The notes below the pieces were generated by a model. That model ran no database searches, was not told the DNA's origin, and saw only the letters and a list, made by a program, of their open reading frames with translations. From Datisca glomerata (Eukaryota > Streptophyta > Magnoliopsida > Cucurbitales > Datiscaceae), in contig QANY01009007.1 in assembly GCA_003255025.1 (NCBI GenBank), positions 310,001 to 374,000 on the forward strand: a stretch of 64,000 nucleotides of DNA, read 5' to 3'. The translations under genes and the position numbers were made by a program. Numbering within the stretch: position 1 is the first letter of the stretch; every line of letters starts with the position of its first letter. This document shows positions 25,341 through 36,403 of the stretch, one piece after another.

Positions 25341-26410
25341 AGCTCACATGGTTAGCTATGCTTTTGGTCCACTCTCACAACCTAGTCCCTATAGCTCACA
25401 ATATTTCACTGTAAGATCTGAAAGTAATGGTGAAGGTCCATGGTTTACTAATAGTGGTATCACTCACCATGCCACCAGTGATCTAGGGAAAATAAGCATT
25501 AACAGTGAGTATCAAGGCAATGACACAATATCAATAGGTAATGATAAAAAACTCTCAATTTTATATAATAGTAAAAGTACCTTGTCAACATGTTTATACC
25601 GCTTAAAGCTAAATTTTATTCTTAGAGTTCCTCAAATAAAAAAGAACTTGATAAGTGTTTATAAACTCACCCAAGATAACCCCGTCCTAGTTGAGTTTTA
25701 CTCATATGTTTGTCTTGTGAAGAATCTAATTTTAGGGATCATTCTACTCAAACGAAGGCTTAAAGATGGGTTGTATGAGCTATTTGTTCCTGGGAGGAAG
25801 TCGGGAGGAGATATGGCATGTCACTTGTTTCTGCATAATGACTTTAGTCCTAATTTTGTTTCTGGTTTTCCTGTTAGTAGTTCCAAATCTATTTAGCATA
25901 TTGTTTTCAATACTAGTAGGCATTTAGCTTCTCCTGATACATTATTTTGTACTTCTCTTTTTTCTCAAAAGCTATTTTCTAGCTCAGTGAATGTAAGAAA
26001 CAGTTAAAATCAATGCAATTCCAGTTTGTCTAATGCTTTATCTTTAAATGCTTGTGTGAGTAATTGACATAGTAAGCAACTTAAACACAATGCATTATGG
26101 CACATGAAACTTAGTCACCCATTTCACAAAGTTACCGATGTTATACTTACTCACTTAAAACTACCTAACACTAGAGATAACATAGGCATCTGCCATGCCT
26201 GCCAACAAGGGAAAAGTCACATACTTAACCACCCTCCCTCTCAATCCAGGTGTTCAAAACCTCTAGAACTAATACACATGGACATCTAGGGTCCTGAACC
26301 TATCTCTTCTCGTGGTTACAGATACTATATCAACTTTATAAATGATCACACAAGGTTCACTTGGCTACATCCGCTTAAACTTAAGTCTGAAGCCCTATCT
26401 GTTTTTCAAT
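25341..26410 (+). pseudogene. copia protease / GAG-pre-integrase / integrase start (outer element)
   Basis: 25348-25896 reads GPWFTNSGITHHATSDLG, the position of the copia aspartic protease motif (W..DSGA..H), with Asp replaced by Asn. RVPQIKKNLISVYKLTQDN follows. 26104-26289 reads WHMKLSHPFHKVTD and ICHACQQGKSH, the GAG-pre-integrase HH-CC zinc motif. The reading LIHMDI, then GPEPISSRGY, starts the integrase core. It breaks off at SEALSVFQ, where the nested material begins. Confidence 0.8.
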
Positions 26411-29400
26411 GCTATAATTGTCCTTTTAAAATTATTATTGAATAATTTGTATAAATATCTGAAAATTCAATATTAATTCATGAGATTATGATCATGTATT
26501 ATTACGAGAGAATTAAGATCATTAATAATGAATAAAATAGTCCGCAACATATTAAAGCAGGGAATATTTAATCAATGATTGGTAGTACGGTTCGCAAAGT
26601 ATCTTGAATGCGTGTGATCTAGATCCAGATCGTTGATGTGAATAGACATTTTAGTAAATGTACCTTATATAATTAGATTATATAAGACATAACCGATGTG
26701 AATTAATATTTTTATTAACTTACCGTTTATCATAAAGATTTGATACACATCAATCTGATGATCATATGTAGATCAATCTAAATCCTGAATAGTCATGAAC
26801 TCCTATACATGTCTAGTGGATCTTTTGATTCACTCGTTAAGTTATGTTTGTAAACACACTAGTGACTTTTGTTATGAAGATTCAGTGATATGGATGACTG
26901 AGAACATTATCTTATAAGATTTGGAATCCATGTTTTCTTAACGGATCTTATATTGATTCTCTTAAATGTTAATTCTGAAACTGAATGGTTATTGAGCTCA
27001 AATTTGTAATATGATTATAAATTTATCATTCACTGGTGAACTAATGATACTTAAGAATCAATAAATAATTAGAATGGTAAAATGGTAATTTTGACCAACT
27101 CTAATTTACGAACCAATAATTGAAGGACAGAACTATACGAAGTGATTATATCAATGAACTACACGAGATTATTCTGTAAATATATTCTGTAATTACTAAG
27201 AGTGCAATTTCATATTTATAATAGAGTAATAATAGAATTAATAAATAAGATGATTTAATTAAAGAGTTTAATTAATAAACTGATTTATTTGAGCTTAGAA
27301 TTATGGATTCATGATCCCTGAGCCACCTCTGTACTACACAGTCTAGGGTGTGAATGTTTCAGGACATAAGAAAAGGACTGGCTTACAAAAAGTAATAAAT
27401 TTCTGGGATAAATATATAATTATGAGATAATTATGTGAAATTAATTAACTAAGAATTAATTTATAGAATTATTTATTGTAATTTTCAAAAATTGTAATTA
27501 AATAATTATATCGATTAGTTTTGTATCAATCGATAAGTGAGACAATATATTTGATTTATGAAATTAAACAATATTAAATTATTATGAAATAATAATTTGA
27601 ATTTGAATTAAAAAATCTGTTAATTTTGAACTAACAGATAAGTTAGTTGTTACGATTTTTTATAGTGCAAGTGTACACTATCGTCGTCAAATAATAATTT
27701 TTTATAAAAATAGAGTATCGTCTACATGATTAATTGATATTAATAATTAAAATTAACTAAACCTTAATTCTACTTGAGAATGACGAAAAGTTTGGATTTT
27801 TAACTAAACTAAAATTCTAATTAAACTAAAGCGATAAAGATTGGACAAAGATAAAATTTGAATTGTTAAAAGCTCTAAGGTTTTCGATTTGACCAAATAA
27901 AAAATGCTCTAAATTTCAATTCTCAATCAATTAACGTTTATCTAGAACATTGATATCGAATTTCTCTAATATAATTATCCAATTTTCTCATGCATCGATA
28001 ATAATGAATCATAAATATGAATCATACATCTTTGTCAAGATTCAATATAATGAAACTCATTAAGCATAAAAAATTATAGTTGCCACTCTAGATTCATAAT
28101 TATCTCTAACTTATGAAATTCTAATGGTGTTATAAATAAAGAGTAGATTCAATCATCATTTTTCAGTCTCAGAATTAAATCTAAAATCATGTAATAGTTG
28201 GCTATTAATAACAGATTATAACACTCAATAATATTGAATGAACATCGATTGAATTAAAAATTAAAATTTATGAACAATCATGATTTGACTACATCGTAGC
28301 CCTAGCTAAGAAATTTAGAACATACTAGAATAAGAAGATATCCTAATAATATTCATGAACATATAGGCAAAGAGAAGAAAAGACTAGATTTGAGGATGAA
28401 TTAAAGTTGAAATATGTCTCTCGGTTGGATTCGTCTTCATTTCCTCTCCAAAAAGCTTTCTCCTCTGCCTCTCACGTCCAAGGAGCCTTCCAAGAATCTT
28501 AAAATATTATATTTATACACTAGGTCTCGTCAATGATTAGATTAGAGTAAAAAATTGTAAAACAAATCTAAAATCGAGCGAACGTCGCGACGCTGGCGTT
28601 CTTTACTAACAGCGTCATGACGCTGGGAAGTCAGCTCCACGACGCTGGCGTTCTTTACTGCAAGCGTCACAATGCTGGCCCTCCCACCCAATTCCGTTCT
28701 TTTTGTGATTTTTTCTGAATTTTTGACTTCTAAATCTTTCCAAATCAATTCAAATGCAATTGAATATCAAAGATACAAGATAGAAACAAAAATATTTATA
28801 AATCAAACAATAAAACTCAAAGAACAATCAAAATTAAAGTTATCTAAAATATGAATGTGAAATACACTCATCAAATACTCCTAAACTTAACTTTTTGCTA
28901 GTACTCGAGCAAAACAAAACAAAATCAAACAAAAAACAATAAACACTAATTCTGAAAAGTTAAAGAAAGAGTGACGTAGTGATAACCCAAGAAAAACTTT
29001 AACATAATTACCAACTTACATTATAACTTGAAAAGTCCCGAGTGTGTGTATGTGTCACCTTAAGTCATCTAATCTCTTAAACCCAGTGCAATCAAGTCTT
29101 GTAAAAATAGTTCTAATAATCTATAAATAGACTAGAACTCCATAACCAATTTTTATGCCACTCTCCACTAATGTAGGCAAACCACATCACTTATGATTAT
29201 TAGGGCTTTTATAGGCTTGTAATGTATGGCTAGGGTTTAAGGTTGGATAAAATATATTATTTTTGGCTCAATTTTTACCCATAGTCACACATGTATTCTA
29301 GAAATTAACGATCTTAACTCAACTTATCTTGTAATACCCCCAAACTTGTCATTCCACCTCTTAAATAATCAATCATGCTCAACCATTTTTTTAATTTGAT

Positions 29401-31287
29401 TTCCTTAAGCATTTATTTTCCTTAACGAGCTTTCAGCTAATAGCTCCCAAACTAATTGGTCTTAGGGTATTAGGTTTTAAGACACTCCTTCGAGCTTAGT
29501 CAATGAAATCCAAGAGGTTACGAAATCAAATTTATTGACCATTTATTTATATCGAAACTCCTCCCATTCACCTAGATTGTCATAACTCCAAGTATTTTCT
29601 CAAAACATTCAAATATTATAAGTAAAGAGGGGTACCAGGGAATTTTTTTATAAGATTGTGAAATTACCGTGGGTGATAAAAATGACTATTTAGGCTCAAC
29701 ATAGATGACTAAGAAAACAATTATGCACATGTTGATTTAAAAGCTCAAACAGTCCAAAGATGACCTAAATCATGTCCTAAGTGAAGTGTAGCCTAGAATT
29801 TCACCTCAATGGTTCTAGAGTTCTTATGAGATCATAATGATTTCTTAAGTCACATAAACCTTCTCTAAGTAGAAAAAAAAGATAATCAAACGTTCAAGGC
29901 TAAGTGCTCAATATGCCAGGATTCTCTAGTATAATGGAAATCAATACTTGGTTCAAACACACACCAATACACAATTCAACTTTTTTTTCAAAGCTATCAA
30001 TAATTTACAACCAATTTCATCATAGGTGTTAGTGTTATCAACAACAGAACGTAAAAAAATCATAAAACTAATCTAAATTCCCGCCAGCGTCGCGACACTG
30101 ACCAATCTATCACGCGCTAACGTCGTGACTCTGGTAAGTCAGCGCCGCGATGCTGGCGTCCTGTAGTGTTAGCGTGGCGACGCTGGCCCTCTTGCCCAGT
30201 TCCATTCTTTTTGTGATTTTTCTAAATTTTTGACTTCCAAATGCAATTTAATGTCAAACCTATAAGATAGAAACAAAAATAAACATAAATCAAATTATAA
30301 AACTCAAAGAACAATTAAAATTAAAGTTAAGATTATTCAAAATATGAGTGTGAAACACACTCATCATTTGTTGATAAGTATGATCAGATAAATTAATTTA
30401 GAATTAAATAATATTTAGATATTTATCTCATTAAAACAAAATGATAAAGTTTGAAAAATTTCAGCGTGGCATATAGGATTACCATACACGTCAATTACTG
30501 ATTTTGAATCAGTAATATGCATGCAGTACTGTAGTACCACACCTCACTACAGTACATGGACGAGATACGGTAGTGCCTTGTACCACACGTCACTGCAGTA
30601 CATGGATGAGATACTGTAGTGCCTCACGACACTACAGTACTTCACGACACACTGTAATACCGCATGACACTGTAGTGTGGCGCAGATTGTAGTGGGTCCC
30701 ACTGCAGTATGACGTAAAATGCAGTGGGTCTCACTGCAGTGGCACATTATAAATAATTTATTATTTTAATAAATCCCTAAACCTAATGAGCCTTAACCAA
30801 GAATGTATATATATTATTCTATCGGCCTCATTGAAGAAGCAATCTGTGTGATTAATCGTTAATCAAAAGTTCTGTGAATTCTCCAATTCTCTCTCAGAAA
30901 CTCTGTCTAAAAAAGTCATTATCAAATCTCTAGATCTCATGTGTTGAGTACATCTAGAGACAGAAAAGTGTTCTTAAACTATTTTACGTGCACACACACG
31001 TCCTAAGTGTTCGAGGATTGGTTCAAAAAATCTTAGTGTGGATCTAATATCTGTTGTTCATGGAATCTCAAGTTCATTGTAGCGAGGACGCTTGATAGAC
31101 TACAAGAGGTATAATTCATATCTGTTTATCTATATGATTTGATGTATACATATGTAATGGATCCAATGAAAAAAAAATATTTTTTCAGTAAAAATTAATT
31201 TTTGGAACTTGTAGCATCGCAATTATTTCCCGATCGATAATTTTTTTAACTAAATCATCCCCGCTGCGCGCGCTTCGATTTCCAACA
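26411..31287 (+). repeat. Forward LTR of the inner copia family, 5'-truncated and interrupted
   Basis: The sequence aligns with the solo LTR at 39738-41835 from about its 85th base to its CCAACA end. The first about 85 bp are missing, and the outer copia also lacks roughly 70-80 bp at this junction, so one deletion probably removed both. The LTR is split at 27647/30365 by another element. Near its 3' half lie a CTGTAGTG-rich zone (30520-30745), a TATATATATT box (30808) and a transcribed-looking R/U5 part ending GATTTCCAACA. Confidence 0.8.
27648..30364 (-). mobile_element. LTR-type element without coding capacity, nested in the forward LTR
   Basis: The element has TG..CA ends on the plus strand (TGTTACGATTTT at 27648, CACTCATCA at 30364) with flanks TTAGT and TTTGT, a 5-bp duplication with one mismatch. 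In the uninterrupted LTR copies the surrounding sequence is continuous. About 315 bp at 28560-28874 and at 30050-30364 are direct repeats, both ending CACTCATCA. A purine-rich stretch on the minus strand (AGTTTAGGAGTATT) abuts the first, as a polypurine tract would. This fits a minus-orientation LTR element with 3' LTR 27648-28874 and only the start of the 5' LTR retained. The internal 28875-30050 has no recognisable gag or pol. Confidence 0.65.
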
Positions 31288-31418
31288 TATGTTCCCTACC
31301 CCAGTCAGACCGAACTCTCTTTATTGTACTGCTAAATTGGTTTTCAAAAAAAAAGTAATTTTATTAATTGCAAATGAAAAATGTCTTTACACATGCTTTC
31401 AGGGCACTATGCCCAACA
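31288..31418 (-). repeat. Start of the 3' LTR of the inner copia element
   Basis: On the minus strand TGTTGGGCATAGTGCCCTGA matches the LTR start at 42300 (TGTTGGGGTTAGTGCCCTCA) and stays similar for about 65 bp. The rest (31288-31350, containing CCAGTCAGACCGAACTC) does not match the LTR and is of unknown origin. It lies directly against the CCAACA end of the forward LTR. Confidence 0.65.
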
Positions 31419-31480
31419 ATCTTCCACTTGTCCTAAAGAAAATGTGATATCTCTCTCAACCTCATATTTTGCACATGACC

Positions 31481-33204
31481 CTAAAAAATCTTCGCAGGAA
31501 GTGTCTTGGTAAAATGATCAATCAGATTCTGATCTGACACTATCTTCATAACAGTCACATCTCCTCGATGCACGGTATCTCTTACAAGATTATATTTTCT
31601 CTCAATGTGATTGACCCTCTTGTGACTCCTCGGTTCCTTGGAATTAGCTACCGCCCTACTGTTATCACAGTACAGGATCAATGGTTTATCCATATCAGTA
31701 TAAAACTTTTTGAGCCATATTTCTTCTTTCACAACTTCACAAGCCGCTATATATTTGGCTTCTATAGTGGAATCTGCAATACTGGATTGCTTAATACTTC
31801 TCCAGACTAAAGCTCATCCACCTAGGGTGAATACTGATTCAGACGTCGACTTCGACTGTCCCTATTTGATTGAAAATCAAAATCAGTATATCTAGTGGGG
31901 TTCAGGTCTCCACCTGAATAAATAAGCATATAATTTCTCATTCTCCGAAGATACTTGAGAATGTGTTTTACTACAATCCAATGTTCTAAATAAGGATTTG
32001 ATTGATAATGACTGACAATTCCTACAGCATAACAGATGCCTGGTCTCGTATAGAACATGAAATATATGAGACTCCCAACAGCTTAAGCATAAGGAACATT
32101 TCTCATATCTTCTTCCTTCTGAGGTATCTTAGGACACTACTCCTTGGAAATGACAATTTCATATTTGATCGGTATTTGACCTTTCTTGGAATTTTTCATA
32201 GAGAATTTTCCCAACATCTTATTAATATATGATACATGAGAAAGTGCCAAGAGGTTGTTCTTCCTATCCTTTAGGATTTGGATGCCTAGAATATAACTTG
32301 TATCTCCCAAATATTTCATTTGGAATTTCTCAGCTAACCACTTCTTTACCTTCGACAAAGATTCAACATTATTCCCAATGAGTAGAATATCGTCTATATA
32401 AAGAACTAAGAAAATCATTATCTTATCTTTGATGTATTTATAAATATAAGATTCATCAACATTTTATTCGAAGAAATATGATTTAATAATCTCATCAAAA
32501 GTAACACTATAATATATTGATGATTTTTTTAATCCATAAATGAATTCAAGCAACTTGCATACTTTCTGATCTTGCCCCTCTTTCACGAACCCTTCTGGTT
32601 GCATCATATAGATGTTTTCTTCAAGAGGGTCATTCAAAATGGATGTCTTGACATCCATTTGCAATATTTCATAGTCTAAAGTAGTGGTTATAGATAAAAG
32701 AATGCGAATGGATTTTAGCATAGCAACAGGAGATAATGTCTCTTCATAATCAACTCCCTCCCTTTAAGTATAGCCTTTGGCAACTAGTCGTATCTTGAAA
32801 GTCTCTACTTTCCCATATGTTCCTATTTGCTTGAAGATCCATTTATATCCTGTGGAACTGGCTTCTTAAGGTTAATCTATAAGTTCCCAGACAGAATTGA
32901 AATATATGGATTCCATTTCTTAGTTCATGACATCTTGTCATTTCTCCTTTTCAAGATCATTTATTACCTCTTTAAAGGTTAATGGATCATCCATATCAAT
33001 GTCTGACACTAGGACATGTGTCTTGTGTTCATAGTGAAAAAGTAGTTTTACAACCCTCCCACTACGACGTTGCACTAGAGTTTTCTGAACCAGAATAGTG
33101 GTTTCTACGATTTGTCGTTTATCAGTTAATGATGAAGATGGTCTGATCTCATTAGATGCTAGTTCTTCATGAATTACTTTACTCCGAGGTTTGTAGTTTA
33201 CCAT
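31481..33204 (-). pseudogene. copia reverse transcriptase and RNase H (inner element)
   Basis: Read right to left. 32938-33204 is the integrase-RT linker. 32464-32721 contains LQMDVKTSILNDPLEENIYM, then QPEGF and CKLLEFIYGLKKSS (family: DVKTAFLNG.L.E.IYM.QPEGF, L.KS.YGLKQ). 32137-32418 contains LYIDDILLIGN, the catalytic YVDD block, and then KYLGDTSYILGIQI. 31822-32058 has TRPGICYAVGIVS. 31481-31732 holds the RNase H end with CDNSRAVA and DHFTKTLPAK. Frames change between pieces, so no polyprotein is made, but the key motifs are better preserved than in the outer element. Confidence 0.85.
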
Positions 33205-33273
33205 ATAGTTTTGTTTGAAGAAAGTACATTTGTAGATACAAATACATTTTGATAATTGTGACTATAAAAGTAC

Positions 33274-34007
33274 CTACATCTTGTTTCTAGAGCATATTAA
33301 AAAAATACACACTTCAAGCCTTGAGTCTAACTTTCCAGTCAAAGGTCTAAGAACGTGAGCTGGACACTCCCATATACAGAAATAACATAAATTAGGTTTG
33401 AAGACATTCCATAACACTAAATGTGTCTTAGTTACAGACTTAAAAGGAACTATATTCAAAATATAGGTTATCATTTGAAGTGCATATTCCTAGAATGTGA
33501 GTTGTAGTGATGAGTAGCTTAACGTCAACCTAACCATATCCAATAAGGTCTGATTTCTCCTTTCTGAAAAACCAATTTGTTGTGGCGTTCCATGTGTTGT
33601 GAGTTGGGATAGAATTTCATATTCTAGCCGGTAATCCTTGAATTCTAAATCCAAGTATTCACCACCTCGATTTGATCAAAGTGTTTTCAAATATTTACCT
33701 AATTGATTTTCAGTTTCAGCTTTGAAATTGTTAAATTTTTTAAAAGTTTCAGATTTTCTATGCATTAGGTAAGTATAACCTTATCTTGAGTAATCATCAA
33801 TAAAAGTGACGAAGTACTCCTACCCACCTCTAGCTTGTACATTGATCAGTCTAGCTTGTACATTGATCAGTCCACAGACACACTATGTACTAGCTCAAGT
33901 AATTCTTTGGCTCTTTGACCCTTTTCAGAGAAAGGTCTCCTAGTCATTTTACTCTCTAGACAAAATTCACAAACCGGAAGAGTTCCAACTTTTAGTTCTC
34001 TCAAAAC
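33274..34007 (-). pseudogene. copia integrase (inner element), decayed
   Basis: 33274-33474 reads PFKSVTKTHLVLWNVFKPN and GKLDSRLEVCIFL, the integrase C-terminal block (P.ELWKG..P.L, KLD.R...C.F.GY). 33867-34007 holds PVCEFCLESKMTRRPFSEKG, the CC half of the GAG-pre-integrase zinc finger, and LLELVHSVSVD, the integrase start. The HH half lies on the other side of the hAT insertion at 34008-34992. Confidence 0.78.
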
Positions 34008-34992
34008 TAGGAGTGTAATTGATTCAGTTCGGTTCAGTTTAAGGCTTTTTTTCAAACAGAACCACAAATGCGATTTCTGGCATATTAAAACCGAACCGAA
34101 CCATCTTGCACATATAAACCGATGTGAACCAGACTGTGGTAGATGGTTCAGTTCGATTTTGCGGTTTTCCCAAAGTTTCCATAGAAAAAATGATTCTTAG
34201 AGCCCAACTAGAGGTGGCCCTCCATTTTCATGAATTTTGAGACCAAGTAAACAATAACATATCAATTTGATTGCCAATTAAATCACGTCTTCAAAATAAA
34301 TAATATTAAAGTTATATGTTCGATAGAAACACAAAAGTAACGAAAACAAATACAACAAAAATTCACAAACAAATACAATATTTACAAACATTCATTGATG
34401 TAATGTAAGCATGTTAGAATGACATTAAGCAATAGCTTCTCTAGTGGACTACTCATGATCATGTTGTACAAAAGTTTCCCATTTAAACAAAAATAACATT
34501 AGAAGCAGATTAGAACAAAACTTTAATCAAAGCCAAAGGAGACTATGTAGGCTCAAGTTTGACCAACGGCAGAGATAGAGGCCTCTGCATGTAAAAGGAG
34601 ATCTGCGGCCTCGACAACTTCAGCTATGGCACGGTGGGAGTGAGAGAGAAAGAGAGAGAGGAACCTCTGGGCCATGAAAATGAAGGATTGATGGAGATTC
34701 AAAGAAGAAATGTAAGGGGTAGGTCTGTGTCTGTGATTTTGCGTGAGGGAGGGAGGCTGAGGCTGTGTGAAGTGAATGGGGGAAATTAGGGCAAATAGGC
34801 TATATATATAAGCGTGGTTTGGTTCAGTTCAGTGTGGTTTTTTCACAAAACTGAACACCGAACCAAACCGTCCTATTTTTCTACTTCTGGAACAAAACTG
34901 AACAGTCAGAAGTGACAAAATCGCCCGAACCGATGTGGTTCGGTCCAGTTCTGTCGATTTTTATGGTTTGGTCGGTTTTCCTTACACCCCTA
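34008..34992. mobile_element. Non-autonomous hAT-like element C with perfect 8-bp target duplication
   Basis: The ends are TAGGAGTGTAATTG and the inverse of TAGGGGTGTAAGG, with GGTTCGGTTC / CCGAACCGAACC arrays inside both ends. The flanks CTCAAAAC at 34000-34007 and 34993-35000 are identical. The interior is non-coding; its GA-rich stretch (34620-34790) is the inverse of the CT-rich tract of element A, so the two are related but inserted in opposite orientation. It interrupts the GAG-pre-integrase domain of the inner copia element between the HGVL and PVCEFC readings, so it is younger than that element. Confidence 0.9.
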
Positions 34993-35717
34993 CTCAAAAC
35001 ACCATGCTTTGTTAATCGGTTTATTCTGTCTAGATTAATATATCCCAACCTAAGATACCATATATACGTATCATCTTCTTGAGAAACCCTTTGTCGTTTG
35101 TTACTTTTAGGATTTTCTACTTTAAATAATTCTAAATTATTTAATGTTCGTTCATGTGTTTTAAGTATATACAGTCCGTTTGAAACTCTTGCATGACAAA
35201 TATCGAATCCATTCTTAGAAATAATAAACATATTATTATAAAAAGAAATATCAAAACTTTGTTCATGCAATAATGATAAAGAAATCAAATTTCTAGAAAA
35301 TACAAAAAAATAAACATTGTGCAAAACAAGATAATTATTTTCAAAATTCAAACGGATTGTTCCTAATGCTTTCGCTAATATGAGCACACCACTGTCAATT
35401 CTCGTTATCACCTCGCAATCAACAAGCTCCATTGATGAATCAAGTATCTGCAAAGAAGAACATACATGGTTTGTGGCTCTTGAATCTATAATCCAGGATG
35501 AAAAATCATATGTCACTAAACAAGCTTCAAGCACAAGTAAATCATATTTACCTTTCTCTTTCAGCTCGAAGAGATGCTTGTTAAAGTTTCTCTCAGTGAC
35601 CTTCAATCCAACAATGGAAACATTATTCCTTAGGTTTATTGCCGTTCTTGTTCTTCTTGGTCTTGGATGATGTCTTGACTTTCTTTCATTTCTTATTCTT
35701 ACTCCTGACCTTACCAT
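34993..35717 (-). pseudogene. copia protease and GAG-pre-integrase start (inner element)
   Basis: Reads WIIDSRATNHVCSSLQ; the copia protease motif is DSGA, here with Gly replaced by Arg. NVYFFVFSRNLISLSLLHEQ and YIWYLRLGYINLDRINRL follow, the latter carrying the degenerate first half of the zinc motif (WH.RLGH). The frame is open for about 240 codons, longer than any other piece of this element. Confidence 0.8.
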
Positions 35718-36022
35718 TATTTATCCTCCTTTTGTTACCATTAACAACAGTGGAAGAATGCTTTCGCTCCGCAACATTTTCCTCGCCCTCTTTGGTCGTA
35801 CTCTTATTGAGTGACTTAAAAGTCTGCAGTTCATTCAACAACTGGGTCATGTTTAATTATAACTTGTTCATATCATAGTTGGTAGTGAACGCAGAAAAAG
35901 CAGGTGTGAGCGATTCAAGTATAATGCTGACTTGAGTTCGCTCATCAATGGTATCCCCGTGTAATTCTTCCTCATGCATTATGTTGATCATGTTCAAAAC
36001 ATGTTCTCACACAGAAGTATTT

Positions 36023-36403
36023 TTATTCATGACGACTTTGATCAGATTGCTGCCCAAACATCACATGTAGAGATTCCATAATCTCAGAGGTAATTTTCAT
36101 GCTCTCATGCTTTGTTTTGAGAACATAATTCATGCTCACAAGCATGTAGCAGTTAGCTTTGTTGTTGGTCTGAATCCAAGCATCAAATTTATCCCTAACG
36201 TTTTTAGGAGCATTTGCAACGGGCTCCTCGGGACATTTTTCAGTAAGAACAAATTTGTGGTTCTCACATATGAGCATCACATTCAAATTCAATTTCCATC
36301 TTTTGAAATTATCACCATTAAGTTTTTCAAGTGCAAGTAAAGTAGTAATAAGGTTGCCCATGGTAGACATAATAATAACTGAAAAGAAAAAAATATACAT
36401 CAT
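36023..36403 (-). pseudogene. copia gag, N-terminal part (inner element)
   Basis: An open frame of 126 codons reads LEKLNGDNFKRWKLNLNVML, the copia gag motif (L.G.NF..W). A central region with DAWIQTNNKANCYMLVSM and ESLHVMFGQQS follows. The usual C-terminal zinc knuckle is not in this frame. 35718-36022 continues in other frames with Lys-rich readings. Confidence 0.8.

Noticed and set aside
25348..25896. 182-codon open frame as a possible host gene
   Set aside because: It contains the copia protease position (SGITHHATS) and adjoining IKKNLISV motif and sits between gag and integrase of the outer element.
34881..35717. 278-codon open frame as one gene
   Set aside because: The C-terminal part runs into the hAT element at 34008-34992; the rest is copia protease and GAG-pre-integrase.
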